64,000 bases of DNA from CATQHW01 sp965215345 (GTDB lineage: Bacteria > Spirochaetota > Spirochaetia > SZUA-6 > Bin103): the NCBI GenBank assembly GCA_965215345.1, contig CBDCDL010000001.1:912710-976709 (forward strand), in the 5' to 3' direction. The notes beneath the pieces are model-generated. The model had not been told where the DNA came from and ran no database searches. It saw only the letters and a list, made by a program, of their open reading frames with translations. The position numbers were made by a program, and so were the translations under genes. Within the stretch, counting starts at the first letter, position 1. Each line of letters opens with the position of its first letter. Shown here piece by piece: positions 58,401-63,081 of this stretch.

Positions 58401-61400
58401 GGGCGCTCCGTTTGCGGCCACTGTCACCGTGCAGGACGACGACCTTCCGGTGGTGACGGTCGCGGCGGCTGCGGAAGCGGTCACGGAAGGCGCGGACGCG
58501 GTGTTCACCCTGACCCGGGCGGGGGTTCTGACGGCCGCGCTGGAGGTGACGGTCGAGGTCGCGGATGCCGACGCGGTGCTGGCGGATGCGGCGCTGCCGA
58601 CCGGCGTGACCTTCGCGGCCGATGCGGCCACCGCCACGCTCGCCCTCGCCACCGTCGACGACGAGGCCGACGAGCCCGACGCCTCGGTGACCCTGACCCT
58701 CCAGGCCGGCGCGGGCTACGGCCTGGGCGATCCGTCCGCAGCCACGGTGACGGTGGAGGACGACGACCGTCCGCTCGTGACGACCGCCGACGCGGGGCCG
58801 GTGACGGAGGGCGAGGCAATCGAGTTCCCGGTGCGGCTGAGCGGTCCCTTCGACGAGGAGATCGAGGTCGCCTGGCAGTTCGGCGGCACTGCGGCGGCGG
58901 GGGACGACTACACCCCGGCCGCCTCCGGCACCCTGACCTTCGCGCCGCAACAGACCGAGCGGACGGTCCGGCTCGAGACAGTGGACGACGACCTCGACGA
59001 GGCGGAGGAGACGGTCGAGGTCGAGTTCTTCGTCTTCTACCCGGGCCGCCCCGGAGAGCCCGACACGGCGCGGGCGACGATCCTGGACAACGACCTTCCG
59101 TCGGTGACGGTCGAGGCAGATGCGGCCGCGGTCACCGAAGGCGCGGACGCGGCGTTCACGCTGACGCGCGCGGGCGATGTGTCGGCAGCGCTGGCGGTGG
59201 CCTTCGAGGTGACGGGCGGCGGCGCGGTGCTGGACGGCGCGCCGCCCACCGGGGTGACCTTCGCGGCCGATGCGGCCACGGCGCGCGTGGCCCTGGCGAC
59301 CGACGATGACCGCACCGACGAGCCGAACGCCACCCTGACCCTGGCCCTGGCCGAGGGCGACGCCTGGGTCCTGGGCGCGGCGTCGCAGGCCGCGGTCACG
59401 GTCGAGGACGATGACGGGACGCCGGAAGTGTCGGTCGCCGACGCGGAGCCGGTGACGGAGGGCGCCGCGCTGGAGTTCCCGGTGACGCTGAGCAACCCGA
59501 GCGCCGCGGAGATCGTGGTGGCCTACACCCTGGCCGGCTCGGCGACGGCGGGGGACGACTACACGGACAGCGGCGCCGGCAGCGTGACCTTCGCGCCGGG
59601 CGACGTGGAGGAGACGATCTCGCTGGCGACGGTCGATGACGACGCCGACGAGACGGAGGAGACGGTCATCGTCACGCTGGCGGCGCCGGACCCGGCCCTG
59701 GCGGTGCCGGGCACGCCGTCCACCGCCTCGGGCAGGATCCAGGACGATGAGGTTCCGGAGGTGACGGTAGCGGCGGAGGCGGCCACGGTCACCGAAGGCG
59801 CGGACGCGGCCTTCGTCCTGACCCGGGCGGGGCTGGTGTCGGAGGAGCTGGCGGTGACCTTCGAGGTGACCGGCGGCGGCGCGGTGCTGGCCGGCGCGCC
59901 GCCGACCGAAGCCACCTTCGAGGCCGGTGCGGCGACGGTGCGCGTGGTCCTGGAAACCGCGGACGACACCACCGACGAACCGAATGCCACGCTGACCCTG
60001 GCCCTGGCCGACGGCGACGCCTGGGACCCGGGCGCGTCGTCCGCAGCCGCGGTCACGGTCGAGGACAATGACGCGCCGCCCGCGGTGTCCATTGCCGATG
60101 CGCCCGCGGTGACGGAGGGCGGGACGCTCGCGTTCCCGGTGCGCCTGAGCCACCCGAGCGCCGCGGCCGTCACGGTGGCCTACACCCTGGGCGGCACGGC
60201 GACGGCGGGCGACGACTACACGGACGCGGGGTCGGGCAGCGTGACCTTCGCGGCGGAGAGCACGGAGGCGGAGATCGCGCTGGCGACGGTGGACGACGAC
60301 GCCGACGAGCCGGAGGAGACGGTCGAGGTCACGCTGACGGCGCCGGACCCGGCCCTGGCGGTGCCGGGCGCGCCGTCCACCGCCTCGGGCGCGATCGCCG
60401 ACGGCGACCTCCAGGCCGTGACGGTGGCGGCGGAGGCGGCCACGATCACCGAAGGCGAGGATGCAGTGTTCGTCCTGACGCGGGCGGGGGTGGTGTCGGA
60501 GGCGCTGGCGGTGACCTTCACGGTCACGGACGCGGGTCGCGTGCTGGTGTCGAATGCGCCGACCGGCGTGACCTTCGCGGCCGATGCGACCGAGGCGCGC
60601 GTGACCCTGGCGACCCGCGACGACGACCTGATCGGCGAGGCGGATGCCCTGGTGACGCTGACCCTCGCCGACGGCGCGACCTGGGACCTGGGCGCGTCGT
60701 CGGAGGCCACGGTGACGGTCGAGGACGACGATCTCCCGGTGGTGACGGTGGCGGCGGAGGCGGACGCGATCACCGAAGGCGCGGATGCGGTGTTCACCCT
60801 GACGCGCACCGGGGACGTGTCGGCGGCGCTGGACGTGTCGATTGTCGTGACGGAGCCCGGGGCGGATGAGTTCAGGATTCTGGCGTTGGTGGTGCCGCCG
60901 ACCGGCGTGCGTTTCGGGGCCGGAGAGGCCGAGGTCACGCTGCGCCTGCCCACGCGCGACGACCTGGTCGACAGGCCCGACGGCGCGGGCGCGGTGACGG
61001 TGACGGTGCAGGCGGATGCGGCCGTCTACGAGCTGGGCGATCCGTTCGCGGCCACGGTGGCGGTCGAGGACAACGATCTTCCGCTCGTGAGGCTCCTGAC
61101 CGTGGGCGATCCGGACCTGTACACGGAAGGGGAGGACGTGCTGTTCCGCCTGACGCGGACGGAGGGGGATCTGTCGCAAACGCTGCGGGTGGGCCTGATT
61201 TACCGCGACCGCGACGATGCGCTGGCGCCGGGTGAGCCGTCGAGCGTGACCTTCGGGGTCGGGGAGGCCGAGGTCACGCTGCGCCTGCCGACGAACGACG
61301 ACAGCGACCCGGGCGACAAGCGGGTGACCGTGTCGCTGCCCCTCATCACGCAGGGATACATCTGGGCTGGCGACCGATCGCGCACGGTCACGGTGCGGGA

Positions 61401-62793
61401 CAATGACGGTGACCCGCTCGTGACGGTTGCGGCCGGCGCGGAGGTGATCGCGCAGGGCGAGGCCGCGGCATTCACCCTGACGCGGACGGGGAACGTGTCG
61501 GGCGCGCTCGCAGTGTCGTTCGCGGTTGCGGATGCGGACGGCGTTCTGGCCTCGCCGGCGCCGACCGGCGTGACCTTCGCGGACGGCGTGGGCACGGCCG
61601 TGCTGCGCCTGGCCACGCAGGAGGACGCCCTGGACCGGAGCGACGCCGCGCTGACGCTGACCTTGCAGTCGGGCGCGGGCTATCGGCTGGAAACGCCGCC
61701 GGGGGCCGCCACGGTGACGGTGAGCCCCGTTCCGATCGTGACGGTCGCGGTGGTGGAGAAGGTGATTGCGGAGGGCGCGAACGCGGCGTTCACCCTGACG
61801 CGGACGGGGGACCTGTCGGGCGCCCTCGCGGTGAACGTCACGATTGCGCGCTCGATCGACGTCCGGGTATCGACGACGCCGCCGTCGAGCGTGAGCTTCG
61901 AGGCCGGTGAGGCGGTGGTGCGTGTGGAGGTGCCGACCCGCGACGACGACATGGCCGGCGAGGAGGATGGCTTTGTCTCTCTGAACCTGCGGCCCGGCGC
62001 GGGCTATCGGCTGCTGGAGGAGCTGCCCAGGGTCTCGGTGACCGTGCAGGACGATGACGTTGTGCCGGAGGTGTCGGTCGCTGCGGCGGGGTCGGTGACG
62101 GAGGGCGGCGCGCTCGCATTCCCGGTGACGCTGAGCCGGCTGTTCAATGCGCCGATCGCGGTGGACTGGACCCTGGGCGGCACGGCGGCGGCGGGCGACG
62201 ACCACGACGGCTCCGCCTCCGGCACGGTGACCTTCGCGCCGGGAGAGGTGCGCAAGGAGCTCTCGTTCGCGACGGTGGACGACGACGTCGACGAGGCGGA
62301 GGAGACCGTCGAGGTCACGCTGACGGCGCCGGACCCGGCCCTGGCGACGCTGGGCGCGGCGACGGCCACGGGCACGATCCGGGACAACGACCTCCCGGTG
62401 GTGACGGTTGCGGCGGAGTCGGAGACGATCACGGAAGACGAGGCCACGGTGTTCGTCCTGACCAGGGTAGGGGATCTGTCGGCAGGGCTGGACGCCACCC
62501 TCTGGGTCGGATTCGAGCCGGACACGTTTTTCGTGCAGCCGTCCGTCATTTCCTTCCGGGCCGGCGAATCGACGGCGCAGTACTCGAATCCGCTGCAACC
62601 TGTCAGCGACGCCGTCTGGCACGCGACGCTGCGACCGGGAGCGGCGTATCGGCTGGGAGATCCGTCACGGGCCATGGTGACGGTACGGCACCGTGTCCCC
62701 GATGCCGGACGTCTCGGTCGCCGATGCGGACGCGGTGACGGAGGGCGGCACGCTCGCGTTCCCGGTGACCCTGAGCGGTCCGCATGTCGATGA
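40459..62793 (+). CDS. Giant Calx-beta repeat protein, main segment
   Basis: The longest single frame of the gene, over 7,400 codons, of which the first few and the last 35 or so are out of register. Reading enters from the first segment through a short stretch in a third frame (about 40385-40485, V-R-V-T-L-A-T-V-D-D), so two one-base shifts separate the segments. It contains some 70 repeats. An Asp/Gln-rich linker breaks the array at 45438-45504. Correct reading passes to the next frame at about 62685-62700, where the expected V-T-V-R-D-D-D becomes V-T-V-R-H-R-V. No transmembrane or sorting signal is present; the protein would be exported and extended. Confidence 0.85.
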   Translation: MTARGTGWERRPAATVTVRDNDAPPAVSIADAGSVTEGAPLDYLVRLSHPSAAEIPVRYTLGGTAQAAADYTDAAGGVVTFAPGDTEKTIRLATVDDDADEAEETVSVTLATPDPALATLLGRPIVSGTIEDNDLPVVTAAADAAAVTEGAEAAFTLTRAGDLSVPLEVSFTVEDAGGALAPGAPAGATFGVGAATAPVALASADDGVDEADADVVLVLQPDAAAWRAGSPSQATVTVHDDDLPVVTVAAAADAVAEGAKVVFTLTRTEGDLSQALPVSFTIEDPADALTAGSTTFTFGVTFGAAEATATLGLPTRDDTATGDRGTVTLVLAGGAAWDAGDPRRASVTVRDNDARPSVSIADAGSAPEGGTLEFPVTLSGPYHSEIRVNRVLGGTASAGSDHAAVGGAGRTLVFAPGEVRKAIVRRVIDDDVDEPEETVRITLRLPSPDPGHATLGRSEAAGTIEDDDLPVVTAAAEAAAVTEGADAVFTLTRAGDLSVTLDVAFEVADADGVLAARAPSSVTFGVDAATATLRLGTRDDTADAADAPLTLTLLPDADYRRGDPSAAAVTVEDDDLPVVTVAAEAAAVTEGEDVVFTLARAGVLSEVLEVPVAVTDAAGVLASAAPASVTFPADAATAELRLPTRDNTADDPDAMVVLALQAGAGHASGTPSQAAVTVRDDELRTVSVADADAVTEGGTLEFPVVLSNRSAAAITVAYVIAGIDGAVRGADYADVRLGFVTFAPGEVRKVISLATLDDDAIEAEEGVRITLSAPDPALATLDRAAATGRILDDDLPVVTIAFEREQFVEGEPLLFTLTRTKDLSLPLMVEILSGTSSDQLGRYTTLTIPSGRSTLTGGHLLRPVVSADTTYYLGLGDSEDFRPGEPSLVMATVLDRDAPPTVSVADAEAVPEGGELAFAVTLSNPYRSGITVSYALAGSAVAGTDYQGPASGFVIFPPNAMERTIRVATTDNAIAGPEKVVEVTLSLPASGSGGPTLGDSTAAGRILDNDATPEVSVADAGAVSEGGDLAFAVTLDRPYRSEVTVDYSLGGTAAAGTDYAGGASGSVTFAPNARERTIRLATVDDDVDEPDRTVEVTLSLPDPDPGLATLGASTAAGRILDDDLPVVTVAADTAAVTEGEDAVFTLTREGVVSEELAVSLAVADADGVLVSTAPTGVTFGAGAATATLRLGTQDDAVDEPDAAVTLALADGAGYRPGDPAAAAVTVRDDDSPNVSIADAAPVTEGGTLEFAVRLSTRFDAPVTIGYRLGGSAAPGADHAGAAIGSVAFAPGATERTLRIATVDDAAGEPEERVLVTLAAPAPPLVLGRSVAAGRILDDDFPVVTVAAVSGAVTEGADAVFALARTGAVSEALEVTVAAADPAGVLASAAPTRVTFGPGAAMATLRLGTRADAVDKPDSPLTLTVVDGSGWTPGDPSEAAVTVRDDDPTTVTVAAPSDAVLEGEAAAFTLTRTPGDLSAALTVAVAVTDADGALASTPPSTVTIGAGDAATTLSLDTREDTTGDVDVLVTLTVAAGAGYVTGDPSTAAVTVREDDLPLVSIADAAAVEEGGALEFVVSMPHSNDVAVPVAWRLGGTAAAGADYTGGGFGALVFAPGETRKTITVTTVDDSDIEQEETVEAAIFVASPGLPGLSTEATGRIRDNEVRDDDDQDENDQDEDNQDSGLPVVTVTVGKDWVRQGDGVPFVVKVTGRGETSENLSVQARVSEGATRWIKKADGKASSGYLNLVFPPNLHTFPLSQGYRLAESSEDYRTTVRLTPHSAYSVGTPREATVRAVLKDRDPRVTIAGAPRVNEGRELTFEVRLDIPSDREIQVDYRLGGTAAAGADYSGTFTTRRVTFMPGDTLQEIVLDTEDDLAAEPEETVEVELVVGENAGVTLGSSTRATGYIRRSDSPVVTVAAASERIVEGGEAVFTLTRRGTDLSAALTVDTILIDGTSPSPAATPFRANFAPLAATTALRLNTRDDAVVKADAAVLLALLDGEEYDLGDPSRAAVTVRDNDLRPEVSIADAAAVQEGDALEFPVRLSISDTEAVTVGYTLAGTATAGADYAGAASGSVTFAPGVTERTIRIATLADGTDEPEESVRVNIVTVAAAGLVEVVTSGGRTAAGAILDIDLPSVTVAPVAPVVTEGEDAAFTLTRAGDLSAPLEVSFAMQDAAGVLSSAAPSGATFEADAATVRIALATDDDEADEAHAALTLTLQADADYDRGDPHRAAVTVRDNDPWVVTAAPAAAAVTEGEDAVFVLTRTGGGDLSAALAVSIAVEDAAGVLASAAPPGATFEAGAATARVALATVDDEADEADAALTLTLQADAGYDRGDPHQATVTVRDDELPVVTVAAVAARVVEGAAAAFTLTRSGDVSATLEVPVAVTDAGSVLANAAPASVTFAAGDAAAVLRLATADDTEVEAEASVVLALREGAGHVLGEPSSAAVTVRDNDTRPDVSIANAESEPVTEGETLVFPVTLSVPYGEEIRIFYHRGAGSTATEGDDYRDLGNVRGVVTFPPGETERTIRFTTLADDVDEGVEALEVEISADRNQPIDRVVRSTARGRILNRALPVVTVAAEADTVTEGAAAVFTLTRRNGDMSAALEVPVEVTDAGSVLTDAPPASATFGAGESTVVLRLGTQGDDDDNPDAAVTLALQAGADHALGNPSSAAVTVRDDDLPVVTVAADAAEVFEGAAAAFTLTRAGDLTVALEVPVGVTDAGSVLANAAPTGVTFRVGDATAALRLDTQDDAVDEPNSEVTLALQAGAGHALGDPSSAAVTVRDNDGLPEVTIADAAPVTEGGTLEFPVRLSHAGDTRIAVQADYRFSGAAGGAVTVTVAFAPGDLEETISLATVDDDADDGEERVEVVLAAPDPALAVLGAASRAAGRILDDDGLSEVTVAAVADAVTEGEAAAFTLARANGDVSAALAVPVTVTDAGGVLASAAPSSVTFGAGAATAALSLGTLDDTVDEPDAAVTLALTAGAAWHLGTPSQATVTVRDDEYPVVTVAPAAGAVAEGADVEFTLTRAGDLSVALDVSVQVTEAGSALADPPPASARFEAGDATATLRLGTEDDTRRDDPDPVVTLTLVDGVEYDLGAPSRATVTVRDNDTSTEVSIADAEPVTEGGTLEFPITLTRPYDQEITVLYQLNQDPAATAKGSDYTDVTVAHARREFRFAPGEVRKVVSLRTVDDGDYEGEETVSVDIFVNERHHGDPPRIVALGRILDNDIPVVTAAADAAAVTEGEDAVFTLTRAAGDPSVAVVVPVTVTDDDSVLADTPPASVTIGAGDATATLRLATREDESDAPDSTVTLTLADGDEHDLGAPSEAAVTVQDDDLPELSIADAAPVPEGGTLEFVLSLTSPAAAEFPVTWQLFGATAGVDYEGPRVGVLTFPLGVTEQTFRLVTVDDSDYGPEKTVTVDLIDPSLAPSPQAQPGKGEATGRILDDELPVVTVAADAAAVTEGAAAAFTLTRTDYLPDALTVSFEVTGGDAVLASTAPTEATFQAGSNTARVTLATDKDAVDEADAEVTLTLQSDPAWDLGTPFAATVTVLDNENPVVTVAAEAPPTITEGADVVFTLTRTLFLARELDVSVEVTGGDAVLAGAAPTGVTFRAGDATATLRLGTVDDDVDDPEAAVTLTLADGHDYDLGDPSEAAVTVRDDDLPVVTVVAESEQIIEEGADLAFIIARTEGDLSGLLEVNVLFKQPGQPATEGSNRILPGDSIHRAGGFAPGDLAADDVYVLTLRPGPGYRLGTPSEATVTVRDDDAPPSVSIAGADAVTEGGTLAFPVTLSGPYNTDIAVAYTLGGTAAEGGDYTDSGSGALTVAAGDTEGTIELATVDDSTDEAREEVEVTLAAGASYTLGAPSAASGRILDNEGRPEVTVAAAASAVTEGEDAVFILTREDGDASGALEVPVAIGDAAGVLLPGTPSSAAFEAGASTATLRLGTDDDTLEEPDAEVTLTLAAGAAWTLGTPSEAAVAVRDNEAPPTVSVADADAVVEGGTLEFVVSLNHASTATIAVDYSFGGTAAAGTDYRGAATGAVTFTPGVTEQSIRLVTVGNDTDEADRTVTATLAAPDPALAVLGQAMAEGRIEDDERPVVTIAPDALTVREGQDAAFTLTRVGDLSAALEVAVAVTDAGGVLTDAAPTGVGFSVGEAEATLRLATDDDNIHEPDAGTVAVTVALQAGAAWELGTPAEAAVTVRDTEGRPTVSMDPRTSVTEGGTLRFEVRLNRASAAEVPVEYAVSRGDTTAREGADYLGPASGTLTFAPGERQKQISIETVDDDTDEGATQLGLTLRLPNSRLAKFPSTGAPTAVGRIRDNDLQAVTVEAVSDGFGEWAATRGRTFFRLRRTQHDQLSQPLTVNFTIGGGDDVLTTSPLPTSVTFAANKAAEEVWLATDNDKDDEDDAKVTLTLSDGSDYRRGASGRAAVTVWDNDGDRPTVVMHDAEPVTEGGTLEFPVRLVHEFDGEIRLDFYVSGDPATVNEDFLLPRNWQPANVTFASGETEKTIRVETLDDDKKESDERVLTRITKIRTTPTDGDSVVEDLLRPLPSRTINARGRILDDGDPTVVTVWAQRSSFAENYGGAAFVVKRSRLDRLDLEKAPELEVPIAVTDPDGALTETAPASVTIPAGRDRITLHLGIRKNDIDEPDAVVTLELEGSAAYRLGSPSVATVTIQNDDEAVPSVVSTPAQVTEGGAFELLVGLTNPGASPIAVHYRFGGTAVAGEDYRGAAAGAAVFAPGETEKTIRIETVDDAADEPEETIEVLFGRTDPPVLAAATLRILDDDLPVVTAAAAPAAVTEGEDAVFVLTRVGVVSEALEVAVAVTDAGAALAGAAPAGVTFGAGEATAALRLGTEDDEAAEASAAVVLALQPGAGWALGAPAEATVTVADDESAPSVSIADAGSVTEGGALAFPVSLSHSFDAPIAVGYTLGGTAAAGDYTDAADGAVTFAPGELRKAVSLATVDDSADEPDETIGVELVVFRPARAGPTTEATGRILDNDLPDITVAAEADTVTEGEDAVFVLARAGDVSEALEVAVAVTDADGVVASTPLPTGVTFGAGDATAALRLATRDNATDELGDAEVVLTLQAGAGWDLEAPSAATVTVEDDERPVVTAAADAATVLEGADVAFTLTRAGDVSEALAVFFTIEDADGVVTTTPLPTGVTFGAGSATATLRLDTETDTVVEPDAVVTLALEPGAGYEPGDPSQASVTVRENDGGLSRASVVAGDPDAVPEGGTITFVLRLSRANAEEVRVIYELFGTATAGADYRGADTGTAVFAPGETEKTVSRVTVNDGVDEEEETVRLDIAAVRPSTSTGPGLPFRATVRILDGLPLVTVAADAATVTEGADAAFTLTRTGDTAEALTVPIEVADAGGVVTSTPLPASVTFEAGATTAQVALATTDDDVDAADAAVVLTLVPDESADPAWTPGGSATATVTVEDDDLPVVTVVAEVERILKGEVVSFIVTRVGDRSEALTVAADLTVAGRPKPQPVTFAAGDSTARVETRAGSGGNDGLTWVLTLREGAGYRLGTPSEATVVRDDDAVPEVSVADADAVREGGTLAFPVSLSRPYNGPITVGYTLGGTATVGDDYKVQKRSVTFTPRETQATILLATADDADDETAETVTVTLADGATWNLGAVSRAEGRILDNDGLPEVTVAADADTVAEGEAAAFTLTRWGDVSAALEVFVAVTDPGAALAGTAPAGVTFEAGAATAMLSLATDDDTVDEPAAPLTLTLLANAAYELGDPSAATVTVEDDDAPPAVSVAGAATVTEGGTLEFPVTLDRPSATAIPVDYTLAGTATAGDDYTDAGSGSVTFAAESTEATIALATVDDDTDGPEKTVEVTLAAPDPALAVLGAPSTASGTIQDDEGLPEVTVAADAATVAEGADAVFTLTRANGDASEALTVTVAVTDAGAVLAGAAADLPTEVTFDADASTAALTLATDDDAADEADTPVTLALQAGAGYTLGAPFAATVTVQDDDLPVVTVAAAAEAVTEGADAVFTLTRAGVLTAALEVTVEVADADAVLADAALPTGVTFAADAATATLALATVDDEADEPDASVTLTLQAGAGYGLGDPSAATVTVEDDDRPLVTTADAGPVTEGEAIEFPVRLSGPFDEEIEVAWQFGGTAAAGDDYTPAASGTLTFAPQQTERTVRLETVDDDLDEAEETVEVEFFVFYPGRPGEPDTARATILDNDLPSVTVEADAAAVTEGADAAFTLTRAGDVSAALAVAFEVTGGGAVLDGAPPTGVTFAADAATARVALATDDDRTDEPNATLTLALAEGDAWVLGAASQAAVTVEDDDGTPEVSVADAEPVTEGAALEFPVTLSNPSAAEIVVAYTLAGSATAGDDYTDSGAGSVTFAPGDVEETISLATVDDDADETEETVIVTLAAPDPALAVPGTPSTASGRIQDDEVPEVTVAAEAATVTEGADAAFVLTRAGLVSEELAVTFEVTGGGAVLAGAPPTEATFEAGAATVRVVLETADDTTDEPNATLTLALADGDAWDPGASSAAAVTVEDNDAPPAVSIADAPAVTEGGTLAFPVRLSHPSAAAVTVAYTLGGTATAGDDYTDAGSGSVTFAAESTEAEIALATVDDDADEPEETVEVTLTAPDPALAVPGAPSTASGAIADGDLQAVTVAAEAATITEGEDAVFVLTRAGVVSEALAVTFTVTDAGRVLVSNAPTGVTFAADATEARVTLATRDDDLIGEADALVTLTLADGATWDLGASSEATVTVEDDDLPVVTVAAEADAITEGADAVFTLTRTGDVSAALDVSIVVTEPGADEFRILALVVPPTGVRFGAGEAEVTLRLPTRDDLVDRPDGAGAVTVTVQADAAVYELGDPFAATVAVEDNDLPLVRLLTVGDPDLYTEGEDVLFRLTRTEGDLSQTLRVGLIYRDRDDALAPGEPSSVTFGVGEAEVTLRLPTNDDSDPGDKRVTVSLPLITQGYIWAGDRSRTVTVRDNDGDPLVTVAAGAEVIAQGEAAAFTLTRTGNVSGALAVSFAVADADGVLASPAPTGVTFADGVGTAVLRLATQEDALDRSDAALTLTLQSGAGYRLETPPGAATVTVSPVPIVTVAVVEKVIAEGANAAFTLTRTGDLSGALAVNVTIARSIDVRVSTTPPSSVSFEAGEAVVRVEVPTRDDDMAGEEDGFVSLNLRPGAGYRLLEELPRVSVTVQDDDVVPEVSVAAAGSVTEGGALAFPVTLSRLFNAPIAVDWTLGGTAAAGDDHDGSASGTVTFAPGEVRKELSFATVDDDVDEAEETVEVTLTAPDPALATLGAATATGTIRDNDLPVVTVAAESETITEDEATVFVLTRVGDLSAGLDATLWVGFEPDTFFVQPSVISFRAGESTAQYSNPLQPVSDAVWHATLRPGAAYRLGDPSRAMVTVRHRVPDAGRLGRRCGRGDGGRHARVPGDPERSACR
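45438..45504 (+). other. Acidic linker in the giant protein
   Basis: Codes R-D-N-E-V-R-D-D-D-D-Q-D-E-N-D-Q-D and on through N-Q-D-S-G, a run of Asp, Glu, Gln and Asn found nowhere else in the array. The following repeat (to about 45850) is the most divergent and least GC-rich of the set. Confidence 0.85.
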
Positions 62794-63081
62794 GATCACG
62801 GTCGACTACACCCTCGGCGGCTCGGCGGCGGTCGATGACGACTACACGGACGCCGGCACCGGCAGCCTGACCTTCGCGCCGGGAGACCTGCGCAAGGTGA
62901 TCTCGCTCGCGACCGTGGACGACGCCGACGACGAGCCGGAGGAGCAGGTCGAGGTCACGCTGTCGCTGCCGGCCGATTCCCCGGCGACGCTGGAGCGGGC
63001 GACGGCTACGGGCCGGATCCTGGACGGTGACGGCCTTTCGGAGGTGACGGTCGCCGCGGCGGCGGACACGGTCGTGGAAGG
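62693..63081 (+). CDS. Giant Calx-beta repeat protein, third segment
   Basis: Continues the array in a new frame with one B repeat (P-D-V-S-V-A-D-A-D-A-V-T-E-G-G-T-L-A-F) and the start of an A repeat. At GGGGG around 63076-63081 one extra base turns the expected V-E-G-A-D-A-V-F-T-L-T-R into V-E-G-G-G-R-R-L-H; the open frame continues to 63358 but without repeat identity. Confidence 0.8.

Noticed and set aside
36455..62622. Giant antisense open frames (1,423, 3,833 and 2,834 codons)
   Set aside because: They mirror the Calx-beta repeats, consist of Arg/His/Gly-rich low-complexity sequence, and lack starts with ribosome-binding sites.
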